This document shows, piece after piece, positions 46,419-55,827 of a stretch of 58,129 nucleotides of DNA. Both the position numbers and the translations under genes were made by a program. Under the pieces are notes generated by a model. It was not told the DNA's origin, made no database searches, and saw only the letters and a program-made list of their open reading frames with translations. Origin of the DNA: Candidatus Babeliales bacterium (lineage in GTDB: Bacteria; Babelota; Babeliae; Babelales; UBA12411); NCBI GenBank assembly GCA_023128415.1, contig JAGMEA010000013.1, forward strand, positions 1 through 58,129, in the 5' to 3' direction. Within the stretch, counting starts at the first letter, position 1, and every line of letters starts with the position of its first letter.

Positions 46419-47592
46419 GTTTCTCTTTTGGTTTTTGTTTGTTTTTACTATGCCTAGCTAAGAACAAAAGTGCAAATGTTATACCAAAGCTTAATTGGAA
46501 GTCTAGAAAAAATACTTGTATTGGGTTGATAATTGCAATAAGCAGACAAATGGTTGTTAGTATGTAGTTTATATTTGTTTGTTTATTAATTATTCGTCCG
46601 AAGTATACCAAAAGAGCGACAGAAAAGGCTCTATAAAATGATATAGAGCTCCAGCTTAATAAAGAATAAATTATAAAAAATAATAATAAAAGAAGGTTTC
46701 TTATTTGTATTGGAAGGAAAAGATATTGAAAAATTATTTGCCAAGATAAAACAAGAAGTGCTATGTGTAGTCCAGATCTTGCTAAATAATGGGATATACC
46801 CCAAAAGTAAAATTCATTCTTTGTTTTTATATTTTCTTCTTTTTTATTCCCCAAAAATATAGATAGAAATAAAGCTGCAGTGTTTTGATTGAGTTTATTT
46901 ATTATGTCTTTTTTTATTTGATTTCGTTGTTCTTCAATAAATCTAGAAATAGAAATTTTGGGTCGTTTTATAAGTTTATAATCCAGGTTTTTAACAAAAA
47001 TGCTTGAGGTTATATTTTCTTTTTCTAGATATTCCAGGAATGAAGGGGTACTTATTAGCTGATTGTTTAACAAATTATTGTTTAATTTTATGTTATATAT
47101 TTTTATCATGTCTCCTGTTTTTAGTTCGTTGTCATTTCTTAAAAATAGTAACAGGTTTGCATTTAATAAATTTTTTAATGTCTTCGTTTGTAGTTCATTT
47201 ATTTTCATAAGCATTTGGGTTTTATTTGGATTAATCATGCTTATTTTTTTTACAGTAGCAACGGCATCAAAATTTTGTGATGCTAGTAAATTTCGTAATA
47301 TTTGTATTTTATGTGTCTTTAAATTGACTATTGTTGCTGTAGAAAATAAAAAAAGAACAGGGATTAGTTGTTGAGAATACTTTTTTATATATATGGGAAT
47401 AAATAAAATTAAACTTACAATCGCTATAGAATGGGTTATATGAAATCTTTTTTCTAAATATATGCCCAATATTGTAGCAAATAAACAGAGGTAATAATTT
47501 TTATTTTTGTAATGAAATAAAAATATTCCCAACAACAATAGTTGTAAAACTATTTCTAATAAGTTCAAAGTATCAAGTATTGTAAAAAACAT
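46399..47592 (-). CDS. comEC: ComEC/Rec2-type DNA uptake channel, short form
   Basis: A 397-residue polytopic membrane protein from the ATG at 47592; a TTG nine codons upstream is also possible, and neither has a good ribosome site. The Competence domain signature is 'FYFWGISHYLARSGLHIALLV', followed by many membrane segments and 'DFQLSFGITFALLFLARHS'. ComEC normally has 600-800 residues with a C-terminal metallo-beta-lactamase-like nuclease domain, which is missing here. A short N-terminal OB-like region is present. It could still pass single-stranded DNA, or be vestigial. Confidence 0.85.
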   Translation of the reverse strand: MFFTILDTLNLLEIVLQLLLLGIFLFHYKNKNYYLCLFATILGIYLEKRFHITHSIAIVSLILFIPIYIKKYSQQLIPVLFLFSTATIVNLKTHKIQILRNLLASQNFDAVATVKKISMINPNKTQMLMKINELQTKTLKNLLNANLLLFLRNDNELKTGDMIKIYNIKLNNNLLNNQLISTPSFLEYLEKENITSSIFVKNLDYKLIKRPKISISRFIEEQRNQIKKDIINKLNQNTAALFLSIFLGNKKEENIKTKNEFYFWGISHYLARSGLHIALLVLSWQIIFQYLFLPIQIRNLLLLLFFIIYSLLSWSSISFYRAFSVALLVYFGRIINKQTNINYILTTICLLIAIINPIQVFFLDFQLSFGITFALLFLARHSKNKQKPKEKHAYEKK

Positions 47593-47652
47593 GGCTTTTT
47601 TTATAATATTCTTAAACAAGGTTTTGTTATTACTAGCAAATTTGGGATAAAA

Positions 47653-48906
47653 ATGAAGATAAAATCAGTGACAGGTCGCGAGATTTTGGATAGTCGTGGA
47701 CTTCCTACTGTAGAATGTGAAATTACTTTAGATGATGATAGAAGTGTTGTCAGCAGCGTTCCTACTGGCCTTTCAACCGGAGATTTTGAAGCGTTTCAGC
47801 TTCGAGATAATGATAAAAAAAGATATTTTGGGTTGGGGGTTTTAAAGGCTGTTAAAAATATTAATAAAAAAATAGCTCCACTAGTTGTAGGAAAAAAACC
47901 TAGTTTTTCAGATGCAGATAAAGAAATGATTCATTTGGATGGTACGGATCAAAAGTCTAATCTAGGAGCGAATGCCATCTTAGCTGTTAGTATTGCTGTA
48001 GCTAAGGCTGAATCACTGGTTCAAAATATAGAATTATATGAATTGATATCAAATAAACTAGGAATTAAGGAGCCTAAACTTCCTATTCCTATGTTCAATA
48101 TTTTGAATGGTGGTTTACATGCTAGTAATGGTTTATGTTTCCAGGAATTTATGGTTATGCCATCAAAGCAAGTTAGCTTTAAAAAGTCTTTAGAAATGGG
48201 AGTAAAGATTTATCAACACTTAAAATTATTATTATTTGATGCAAAACATGTTGTTAGTGTTGGAGATGAGGGGGGATTTGCCCCATTTTTTACAGGCAAG
48301 AATGGTTTGCCCGACTTAGAAGCATTTGATTATTTAATAAAGGCTATTAAGTTTGCTGGCTTTTCTGAAAAAGATGTAAAAATAGGCGTTGATGTAGCCT
48401 CTTCACAATTTTTTGATGATGAGGAAGGTGTATATTCATTTCATGCACATGAAGTTGACCCTGAAGAATTGATAGAGTTTTATGAAAAAATTATTTCAAA
48501 ATATCCAATAAGTTATATAGAAGATGGTATTTCTCCTATGGATTTTGGAGCGTGGAAACTTTTAACTAAAAAATTAAGTAAAAAAGTTCAGATTATAGGG
48601 GACGATATTTTTTCAACTAATGAGGCTTTAATTAAAGAGGGAATTAAGAATAAAATTGCAACAGGTAGCATCATTAAACCCAATCAAGTTGGAACTGTGT
48701 CAGAAGCTTTAAAGTCTGTAGATATTTGTAGAAAAAATAATTTTGGTATTGTTGTTTCCCACCGCTCAGGTGAAACAATAGATACGTTTATTTCAGATTT
48801 TGCAGTAGGAGCCAACAGTAGCCATTTTAAGGGTGGAGGTTGTGCACGTGGAGAACGAATCGCAAAATTTAACAGGTTGTTACGCATAGAAGAGTTGCTA
48901 AGTTAA
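47653..48906 (+). CDS. eno: Enolase
   Basis: A 417-residue glycolytic enzyme, 2-phosphoglycerate to phosphoenolpyruvate. Family landmarks: 'GREILDSRGLPTVECEI', 'GANAILAVSIAVAKAE', 'NILNGGLHASNGLCFQEFMVMP', 'VGDEGGFAP', 'IEDGISPMDFGAW', 'IIGDDIF', 'IKPNQVGTVSEAL' and 'VVSHRSGETIDTFISDFAVG'. Catalytic Glu, Lys and metal Asp contexts look intact. The usual VPSGASTG is 'VPTGLSTG' and the usual 'GAPARSERVAKYN' is 'GGCARGERIAKFN', so it is a slightly divergent enolase. Its end overlaps the convergent secretin by 9 bases. Confidence 0.97.
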   Translation: MKIKSVTGREILDSRGLPTVECEITLDDDRSVVSSVPTGLSTGDFEAFQLRDNDKKRYFGLGVLKAVKNINKKIAPLVVGKKPSFSDADKEMIHLDGTDQKSNLGANAILAVSIAVAKAESLVQNIELYELISNKLGIKEPKLPIPMFNILNGGLHASNGLCFQEFMVMPSKQVSFKKSLEMGVKIYQHLKLLLFDAKHVVSVGDEGGFAPFFTGKNGLPDLEAFDYLIKAIKFAGFSEKDVKIGVDVASSQFFDDEEGVYSFHAHEVDPEELIEFYEKIISKYPISYIEDGISPMDFGAWKLLTKKLSKKVQIIGDDIFSTNEALIKEGIKNKIATGSIIKPNQVGTVSEALKSVDICRKNNFGIVVSHRSGETIDTFISDFAVGANSSHFKGGGCARGERIAKFNRLLRIEELLS

Positions 48907-51171
48907 ACGTTGTTTTGCGTTCCTACTCTTTTTTAAAGGGCGGCGAACTTCTTTTTTCTGACTTTGTGTTTTTATTGTATCTTTTTTTTCTTTATATCTG
49001 CTTATTGTACGAGAAGTTTCCGTTTTATAGTAAGGGTCAATAGGAACATGTACGGAGGTTGGAATTTTTTGTCCACTTACATAGGCATCTACATGATCTA
49101 TATCATCTTTTATGGCTCCTTGTTTGTCATTGAAGAACCATCTTTGAATTGGATCTTTTGTCATCATTTCATTTTCATGTCGTCTTAGTAAAAGTTTTGA
49201 GTAATCGAGCTTTAATCTTGTATATTCACCTGGTCGGCCTTCAAACTTTGGTTTTATAATTGTTGGTCGTATAAAAACATATAAGTCTGATTTTGTTACG
49301 GTCTTTACCCTTCCTTTAAATAAGCCTCCAAATATAGGAATGTCTCCCAAGATAGGTGTTTTTCTGCTAGAATCAGAAACTTTTGTTCTCGTTAATCCTC
49401 CGATAACAAGGACTTCTCCATTCATCATTCTTGTTAGAGTGTCTATTGCACGATTTGTTTTGTCAGCATTAGTACGATCAGTCGAAGCAAATTCATTCAA
49501 CGTTATCTTTATTTTTAGGGTTATGACACCATCAAAGTTACATGCTGGGGTAATTTCAACTTCTGTTTTTGCATCAACGTGTTCTTTATTTAAGACATTA
49601 TTAACGCTATTTGTTGAAATTTGACCATTAACTAGTCGGTCTTCAGAAACTTCTAATTTACATACCTTATAATTATTTGCTACAAGGTACGGTTGAGATA
49701 TGATGTTGGTATTGTCACTTTTAACCATATTTTTTAAAACTGCGTGCACATCAAAATCTTTTCCAAATGTTAAAAATGAAGCTCGTGATGTCAATTGGGT
49801 ATTGTTATTAAGAACTGTGTTGACCATGTTGCTTCTCAAATTGGTGGAAAAGCTTGCAGGGTTGGCATTGATATGTTGTGATTGGAAATCTAAATGTTTA
49901 CCTAATCTTCCGGCTTCGTTTCTAATTTGAGTGGAAAATTCTTTTGAATCTTCAAGACTTACATCTACAAATAAAATTTCCATTGCTACTTGAGGTTGAG
50001 GTTTGTCTAATTTATCTATGAACGTTTCAAGGTTTTGCCAATCAGAATCTGTGCAAGCTACTATTAATCTATTTCCAGCTCCCATCGTACCAACCTTATG
50101 TCCTTTTACTTCCTCACTAGTAATTTCCTGTTCAGATATTTCAGCTGCTAATTTTACATCCTCAAAATATTGTTTGTTTTTAGTAGATGCTAAAGATTCT
50201 GGAAGCTTTATAGCTTCATCCAAGATATCCTTCATTTTTTGAGCATCTGTATACCTTAACTCTTTAATATGAAGTCGAGATTTTAGAGTTATCAAGGGTT
50301 TATCTATATATTTTGCTATAAATTCATTGATCTTAGAAAGGTTGTCTTTTGTTCCTAGCATTATTAAAGAGTTATTCCTAACATCAGCAATAATTTTTGT
50401 GCTAGGGGAAAAGTATGTTGTTGTTTTTGCTGGCTGTGCAAATATAGGGATGTTTTTTTTAGCTCCTTGACCTTCGAATATATCCTGATTAAACATTTTG
50501 GCGACATTTTCGGCACTAGCTTCTTTTAATCTGATTATTTGTATGGATTCTCGTAATCCTCCACTATCTAATTCCGTAACTACTTTCATAGCAGCTTTTA
50601 TGTTTAAACTTTTTTCTGTGATGATAGATGCGTTTATATTGTTATTATATTGAACGCTTCCTGGAGTTAACATACTATTTAATACAGGTAGGACTTGGGT
50701 ACCGTTAATATTTTTGAATAAGTAAACAAAACGGACAGCAATATCGCTAGAGGGAAGTATTTCTGGATTCCCAATATATGAAGGTAATGGTTGTTTTAAT
50801 TTTTCGCCTCCATTGCGAACAATTCTATATAAATTATTAACATTTATAATTGTAAAATTATTAATTTCTAAAATAGTTAATAATACATTCCAGGCTTTTT
50901 CTAGAGTAAAAGGTGTATGGGTTGTTAAAGTTACCTTTTGATTTTCTAGGTCTTTATGCGGAACAATGTTTATTTTCTTTTTGTCTGATAAATATTGTAC
51001 AACATTGGTAAGTGAAGCATCTTCAAAATTTAAATAAATTTTTTCCTCAGTATTTTTATCTATTTTATTGTTTTTCTTATTATCTAAGTTACTGTCCAAG
51101 TTGTTGGCTGATAATAATGATAGAGTGCAGGTAATTTGTACTAATAAAATCGAAAATTTGAATTTATTCAT
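48898..51171 (-). CDS. Secretin GspD/PilQ-type, paralogue 1
   Basis: A 757-residue outer-membrane channel subunit with a signal peptide. It has an N0 domain ('IYLNFEDASLTNVVQYLSD'), N1-N3 repeats ('VYLFKNINGTQVLPVLNSML', 'IIRLKEASAENVAKMF', 'IKELRYTDAQKMKDIL'), and the secretin core ending 'LVIGGLTRTKVSD...KTPILGDIPIFGGLFKGR'. A Lys-rich tail of about 90 residues follows. It is the last gene of the operon that also encodes a second secretin (53482). Function: passage of folded proteins or pilus through the outer membrane. Confidence 0.93.
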   Translation of the reverse strand: MNKFKFSILLVQITCTLSLLSANNLDSNLDNKKNNKIDKNTEEKIYLNFEDASLTNVVQYLSDKKKINIVPHKDLENQKVTLTTHTPFTLEKAWNVLLTILEINNFTIINVNNLYRIVRNGGEKLKQPLPSYIGNPEILPSSDIAVRFVYLFKNINGTQVLPVLNSMLTPGSVQYNNNINASIITEKSLNIKAAMKVVTELDSGGLRESIQIIRLKEASAENVAKMFNQDIFEGQGAKKNIPIFAQPAKTTTYFSPSTKIIADVRNNSLIMLGTKDNLSKINEFIAKYIDKPLITLKSRLHIKELRYTDAQKMKDILDEAIKLPESLASTKNKQYFEDVKLAAEISEQEITSEEVKGHKVGTMGAGNRLIVACTDSDWQNLETFIDKLDKPQPQVAMEILFVDVSLEDSKEFSTQIRNEAGRLGKHLDFQSQHINANPASFSTNLRSNMVNTVLNNNTQLTSRASFLTFGKDFDVHAVLKNMVKSDNTNIISQPYLVANNYKVCKLEVSEDRLVNGQISTNSVNNVLNKEHVDAKTEVEITPACNFDGVITLKIKITLNEFASTDRTNADKTNRAIDTLTRMMNGEVLVIGGLTRTKVSDSSRKTPILGDIPIFGGLFKGRVKTVTKSDLYVFIRPTIIKPKFEGRPGEYTRLKLDYSKLLLRRHENEMMTKDPIQRWFFNDKQGAIKDDIDHVDAYVSGQKIPTSVHVPIDPYYKTETSRTISRYKEKKDTIKTQSQKKEVRRPLKKSRNAKQRLT

Positions 51172-51212
51172 ATTTTTTCTCCCTAGTTATTCCTCCGCTC
51201 CCCCTTTAATTT

Positions 51213-51761
51213 TTAAGTTTTCTTATTTAAGGCGCCTAGTGTTATTTCTAAATCTATGGTTCGATTTTCCTTATTCTTGTTTATTTTGAGATTTTTGACA
51301 TAAACTATTTCTTTTTTTTCTAGATTTATCAAAATCTCAGTAAGTTTTTGTGTTGTTAAGTTTTTAAATCTAACAGGCAAAGAAACTTCTTTTAAAAGCT
51401 CATTTCCCAATATTGGAGAGGAAATAGTATCCCATCTAGGCTCAGGTTTAACCTTATGTTCTTTATAAAAGCTTTCGAAGAATCCTTTTATTTCAAAATT
51501 TTTTTCCTTATCTAATATTTCTAATATATGGTTCTTTTTCTCTTGTATTTCTTTATATTCTTTCATCTTCAAGTCAGCATCTTGAGCGAGTTTTCGTGTT
51601 GTTTGTATTTGTTTAATTAGAGATTTGCCTTTTGAGTGTATTAAATAGATTGATATTCCTAATATCAGCAAAATGGACGCCAAAAAATATATTAAATATT
51701 TATTAAAAGTACTGCGCTCCAAACTTAAAATATAATCAAGTATATCTTCTGTTATTTTCAT
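51213..51761 (-). CDS. GspM/PilO-like inner-membrane protein
   Basis: A 182-residue protein with one membrane segment (about residues 22-42), then a coiled-coil stretch (KQIQTTRKLAQDADLKMKEY) and a small alpha/beta domain, the layout of PilO/GspM. It starts two bases after the end of the GspL/PilM-PilN gene. Identification rests on layout and operon position more than on motifs. Confidence 0.7.
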   Translation of the reverse strand: MKITEDILDYILSLERSTFNKYLIYFLASILLILGISIYLIHSKGKSLIKQIQTTRKLAQDADLKMKEYKEIQEKKNHILEILDKEKNFEIKGFFESFYKEHKVKPEPRWDTISSPILGNELLKEVSLPVRFKNLTTQKLTEILINLEKKEIVYVKNLKINKNKENRTIDLEITLGALNKKT

Positions 51762-51763
51762 AA

Positions 51764-53485
51764 CTATTTATCTTTAGTTTTAAATTTTAAGGTAAACTTT
51801 ACCCCTAATCCATTTTCGCCAATATCCTCTTCTCTATCATCTAAAAGCATATAATTTCTTTTTTCGGCAGATTCCTTTATTTTTGGTATGAATTGAAACC
51901 ATTCCTTAAAGTCTTCTCCTGGAACTTTTGGTCTAAATAATCCGGAAATCTCTATTATTGTTTCTAAGTCTGCTGGGGAAATAGACATATCGTTTATTGA
52001 TACGCTAAAATTATATCTATCTATAATTTGAGTTATATTGAGAAGAACGCTCAGGGCGTTAATTTTTAATCGACTTAGCTTAATCCAGGCGCTTTGTTCT
52101 TGATCTACAATTCTTTTCATCTGTTTTAATATATTTTGGAACTTAGTTTCTTTTTGGGCTCGTTTTATCAATCTAAGTGTAGGGGCATCTTGAGTTGTTT
52201 TTTCTCCAGCCTTTAAAATTTTTTGTAGTTTGCTATTTTCTTTAGTTTCTATTGATGTGAGTTTGTTATATAGGCCGCCTAGGTAACTATATCCAAAAGT
52301 ACTTAAAGTAAATATGCTTGTTAGTGATATTAGTAAGGCAAAGTTAATTTGTTTTCGCATCAATGGCAAATTTACTAGCTCAAATGATTTTCTTCTAAAA
52401 TTAAATTCATGTGTTGGAATGGAAGATAATGCTGTAGCAAGCGATAGTACGTAATTATGCCAGTTATTGATAGATTGTGTAGTTTTATTTTTAATATTGG
52501 ATAGCGAAAATATTTTCTCAATGTTTAATATCTCACAAGGTATTTGTAGGGCATTACTTGCAAATGAAGCAAATTCATTCTTTGTTGGATCAAAATTTGT
52601 AAATAAAATTTTGTTGATTTCTTTATAAAGCCCAAGTTTTAAGCAAAATGAATTTAATGTAAATTGGATCTCATTCAAGTAGGTGATTAGATGCTTTTGA
52701 ATAATTTTATTTTGCGTACTTTCAATAGATAAATTTCCAGATAAAATTAAATTTTTAGCTTCTTCTATTGATATGTTAGCTTCTTCTCTAATATCTTGCG
52801 CTATGGTAAAAATGCCAACAGGAATAGTTCTGATTAGACGTAATTCGTTATTTTGTATCAGGGTTATAGTAGTAGTATAGTCTTCAACATCAACAAGAGA
52901 AACAGGGTCTTTAATTTTTTTGTATTCAGGAATTAATTTGTATAAGTCATATATAGCAAATAAATCGATTGTTATATTGGTAGGATTTATTCCGGCCTTA
53001 GTATAAATGTCTAATATTTCCTGTAGGTCATTTTTTCTTATAGCTGCGACTAAAACTTGTGAATCACTACCATCCTTTGATTCTTTGGTAACGATAAAAT
53101 CTATAATTGCTTCATCCAAGGAAAATGGTAATTGCTCTTCAACCTCATATTCTATTATCATTCGGATTTTTTCATGCCCAGTTAGCGGAATTCGTAATTC
53201 TTTAAAAATTACCTTTGAAGCTGAAACGGAAATGCGAAGTTGATCAAATTTATTTATTATTCCTACCAATTTTTTAATAGCTGAGGTAGTGCCTTGTTGA
53301 AGGTTTTTATTTGAACTATCTTCTTGTATTGGAACAGAATATATTTTTTCTATTATGGTGCTGTTATGTTTTGAATAGATTAGAGATCCAAAGATCTTAT
53401 TGTTATTAATGCCTATACCCAAAACATGCTTAGGCAATAATCTGATGCTGCGAAATTTTTCTGGTATAAATAATTCTAGCATCAT
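51764..53485 (-). CDS. GspL-like protein: PilM-type actin fold joined to a PilN-type part
   Basis: A 573-residue protein. Residues 1-350 are PilM-like: actin-fold ATP-binding features 'VLGIGINNNKIFGSLI', 'ELRIPLTGHEKIRMIIEYEVEEQLPFS' and 'SLVDVEDYTTTITLI'. A membrane segment near 382-403 and a coiled-coil/ferredoxin-like C-terminal part match PilN. This joins in one chain what type IV pilus systems split into PilM and PilN, and so resembles GspL of type II secretion. It forms the inner-membrane platform with the PilO/GspM protein. Its start overlaps the upstream secretin stop by 4 bases. Confidence 0.85.
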   Translation of the reverse strand: MMLELFIPEKFRSIRLLPKHVLGIGINNNKIFGSLIYSKHNSTIIEKIYSVPIQEDSSNKNLQQGTTSAIKKLVGIINKFDQLRISVSASKVIFKELRIPLTGHEKIRMIIEYEVEEQLPFSLDEAIIDFIVTKESKDGSDSQVLVAAIRKNDLQEILDIYTKAGINPTNITIDLFAIYDLYKLIPEYKKIKDPVSLVDVEDYTTTITLIQNNELRLIRTIPVGIFTIAQDIREEANISIEEAKNLILSGNLSIESTQNKIIQKHLITYLNEIQFTLNSFCLKLGLYKEINKILFTNFDPTKNEFASFASNALQIPCEILNIEKIFSLSNIKNKTTQSINNWHNYVLSLATALSSIPTHEFNFRRKSFELVNLPLMRKQINFALLISLTSIFTLSTFGYSYLGGLYNKLTSIETKENSKLQKILKAGEKTTQDAPTLRLIKRAQKETKFQNILKQMKRIVDQEQSAWIKLSRLKINALSVLLNITQIIDRYNFSVSINDMSISPADLETIIEISGLFRPKVPGEDFKEWFQFIPKIKESAEKRNYMLLDDREEDIGENGLGVKFTLKFKTKDK

Positions 53486-55824
53486 GCTTTCTTAACCTTT
53501 TTATCTATATTATTTTTTGTTCTGTAGAATGGATCGTTTTTAATGTCTACTGTAACTGGTTGGAATTTAGCCTCAGCAAAATCTCTAGCCTTATGGGTAT
53601 AATTTTCTTTGTTAGTATCAAAAAACCAGTCATGTATTGGATCTATAGTTTTACCGGTCACAGTTGCCTTGCCAATAGCTTCTTTGGCATCGTCTAATTT
53701 TATTTTTGTATATAAATTTGTGCCAGGAGTCTGTCTGGGTTTTAATATTGTTGGAGACAAAAATATTAATATGTTTTGCTTGGTAACATTTTTAACTTTG
53801 TTTTTAAATAGCCAACCTAAAATTGGTATGCTGCCTAATATAGGTGTTTTATAACGGGTTTCTTCTATTTTTGTTTTTACAAAGCCACCAAGTGCAATTA
53901 CTTGACCATTTGCAACCGAGATGCTTGTATCAAGAGTTCTTTTATTTTTGTTATCAGCACTTTCATTAATAAATTCATCATTTGTAACGTGAATTTTAAG
54001 GTTTGTTACTCCATCGATATTTATTTGAGGAGTAACCTCTAATGTCAAAGATGCTTCAACTGATTTTTTACCTCTAATAGTTTCATCTCCAGATACAGTT
54101 TCTTGAGAGGTGGCTCTCTTTGTTTCACCAATAACAATGGAAGATTTGTACTTATTTGCAACGGTAAGGAACGGTTGTGCAACAACGCTTGTATTAACTA
54201 GTTTTTCTAACATTTCAAAAATAGACCAAATGTTACTCGTTTTACCGAAAGTTAAAAGAGTTTTTCCTAAACCACCAGTTACTCCGCTGATAAGATCTCC
54301 TAATAAACTTTGTGCAGTTGTTACCTCTCCCTCTGTAGAAGTCTTAAGTACTGTTTGTGTGAGTGGCGGTCCTTGAAAATTAATTCCTTTACCAAGTTGT
54401 CCAGCTTTGTTGCGAATTTGGCCTCCTATTTTCTTTTCATTTGTTGTATCCACTGTAACAATCAAACATTCAATAGCGACTAATGGTTGGGGTTTATCTA
54501 AATTTTTTATTGTTTCTTTTAATAACTTCCAATCATGTTTATCTGTGCATGTGACAATAATACGATTTCCAGTTTCATCTGCTTTAAATTTCATAGGTTT
54601 AAAATATTTAACACCGCTTCTAACTGCGCCATGCTTTGAAGCCTGTTGTCCTGCTAGAGAATCTGGGGGCTGCGTTGCTTCTTTAAGCAAATCAACCATT
54701 TGCTTAGCATCCGTATATTGTAACTCGTATACATAAAGAGGGGTTTCTGCGTCTTGAAGTTTTTTATCAATATTTTCTAAAATAAATTTTTCTATTTTCT
54801 CTGTTGCCTTTCTCGTTCCTAATAAAATTAGTGAATTTGTTCGCTCTTCTGCAATTATTTTTGTGTTGGGAGAGAAGTAAGTTGATGGAGATTCTGGGAT
54901 TCTTCCTAAAAATCTAGCAAAAGGGTGTATCGGCTGTTTTTCGCCTATAAGGCTTTTTAATAAATCTCTAACTTCAGTGGCATTAGCCTCTTTTAATCTG
55001 ATAATTACTACAGATTCTTTAAGTCCTGTTTCATCTAAAATATTTATTATTTTTAATGCGGATTTAATATTGAAAGATTTGTCAGATAACACCAACCCAT
55101 TAGTTTTTTCCTGAGGTATTGATGGAGATGTTAACATGCTATCTACAAGTGGTTTAACGTCGGCAACTTTTATATTGTTAAGAAATTTTACATATCTAAT
55201 ATTTTCATCACTATCTGGTAGCGATTCTATAGAAGTGTTGATATAGGCCACCAAGGGCTCTCTGAATCGACCATCTTTTTTAATTATTTTATAAACATCT
55301 CCTGCTTTAATAATACTGAAGCCAGCCATGTCAGATACTGTGTGTAAAATTTTCCATGCTTGATCTACAGTTATCGGGCTTCTTATATCCAGAGATATTT
55401 TACTACCCTTCAATCCCTTATCTGGAACTATGTTTACTTTCTTTCGTTCTGCTATGTAACTAATGAAATTTGTAAGTTCAGCGTTGGTAAAATTTAAATA
55501 TATCCTTTCTTCTTGATTATCATTTTCCTGATTATCAAGATTTTCTTTTGTGCCTACTTTTTTATTTATTAACTCTGTAGGATTAAAATTTTCTTTAGCT
55601 TCCCTAACCGGATCATTAGTAATTAGATTATCAACTAATGTAGTTATAGGAGCTGGACTTTCCTGTTTCAATAATGCAGGCGGAGAAAAGCTTATCCGTT
55701 GGGGATTTCCTTTATTGGAATCAATAAGGTTTTTACCTAGTACCTTTCTAGATTTTGCTATAGTTAAGGTCTGTGTTATTAAGATAAAAAATAAAATAAA
55801 AACTTTTAAATAAGACCTTTTCAT
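53482..55824 (-). CDS. Secretin GspD/PilQ-type, paralogue 2
   Basis: A 780-residue secretin with signal peptide (MKRSYLKVFILFFILITQ), a long Ser/Asn-rich linker, an N0 domain ('IYLNFTNAELTNFISYIAE'), N1-N3 repeats ('VKFLNNIKVADVKPLVDSML', 'IIRLKEANATEVRDLL', 'VYELQYTDAKQMVDLL') and the secretin core ('IALGGFVKTKIEE...KTPILGSIPILGWLFKNK'). It is clearly related along its whole length to the 48898 protein, so the pair arose by duplication within the operon. Shared layout: 'DPIHDWFFD' tail here, 'DPIQRWFFND' there. Confidence 0.94.
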   Translation of the reverse strand: MKRSYLKVFILFFILITQTLTIAKSRKVLGKNLIDSNKGNPQRISFSPPALLKQESPAPITTLVDNLITNDPVREAKENFNPTELINKKVGTKENLDNQENDNQEERIYLNFTNAELTNFISYIAERKKVNIVPDKGLKGSKISLDIRSPITVDQAWKILHTVSDMAGFSIIKAGDVYKIIKKDGRFREPLVAYINTSIESLPDSDENIRYVKFLNNIKVADVKPLVDSMLTSPSIPQEKTNGLVLSDKSFNIKSALKIINILDETGLKESVVIIRLKEANATEVRDLLKSLIGEKQPIHPFARFLGRIPESPSTYFSPNTKIIAEERTNSLILLGTRKATEKIEKFILENIDKKLQDAETPLYVYELQYTDAKQMVDLLKEATQPPDSLAGQQASKHGAVRSGVKYFKPMKFKADETGNRIIVTCTDKHDWKLLKETIKNLDKPQPLVAIECLIVTVDTTNEKKIGGQIRNKAGQLGKGINFQGPPLTQTVLKTSTEGEVTTAQSLLGDLISGVTGGLGKTLLTFGKTSNIWSIFEMLEKLVNTSVVAQPFLTVANKYKSSIVIGETKRATSQETVSGDETIRGKKSVEASLTLEVTPQINIDGVTNLKIHVTNDEFINESADNKNKRTLDTSISVANGQVIALGGFVKTKIEETRYKTPILGSIPILGWLFKNKVKNVTKQNILIFLSPTILKPRQTPGTNLYTKIKLDDAKEAIGKATVTGKTIDPIHDWFFDTNKENYTHKARDFAEAKFQPVTVDIKNDPFYRTKNNIDKKVKKA

Positions 55825-55827
55825 GCT

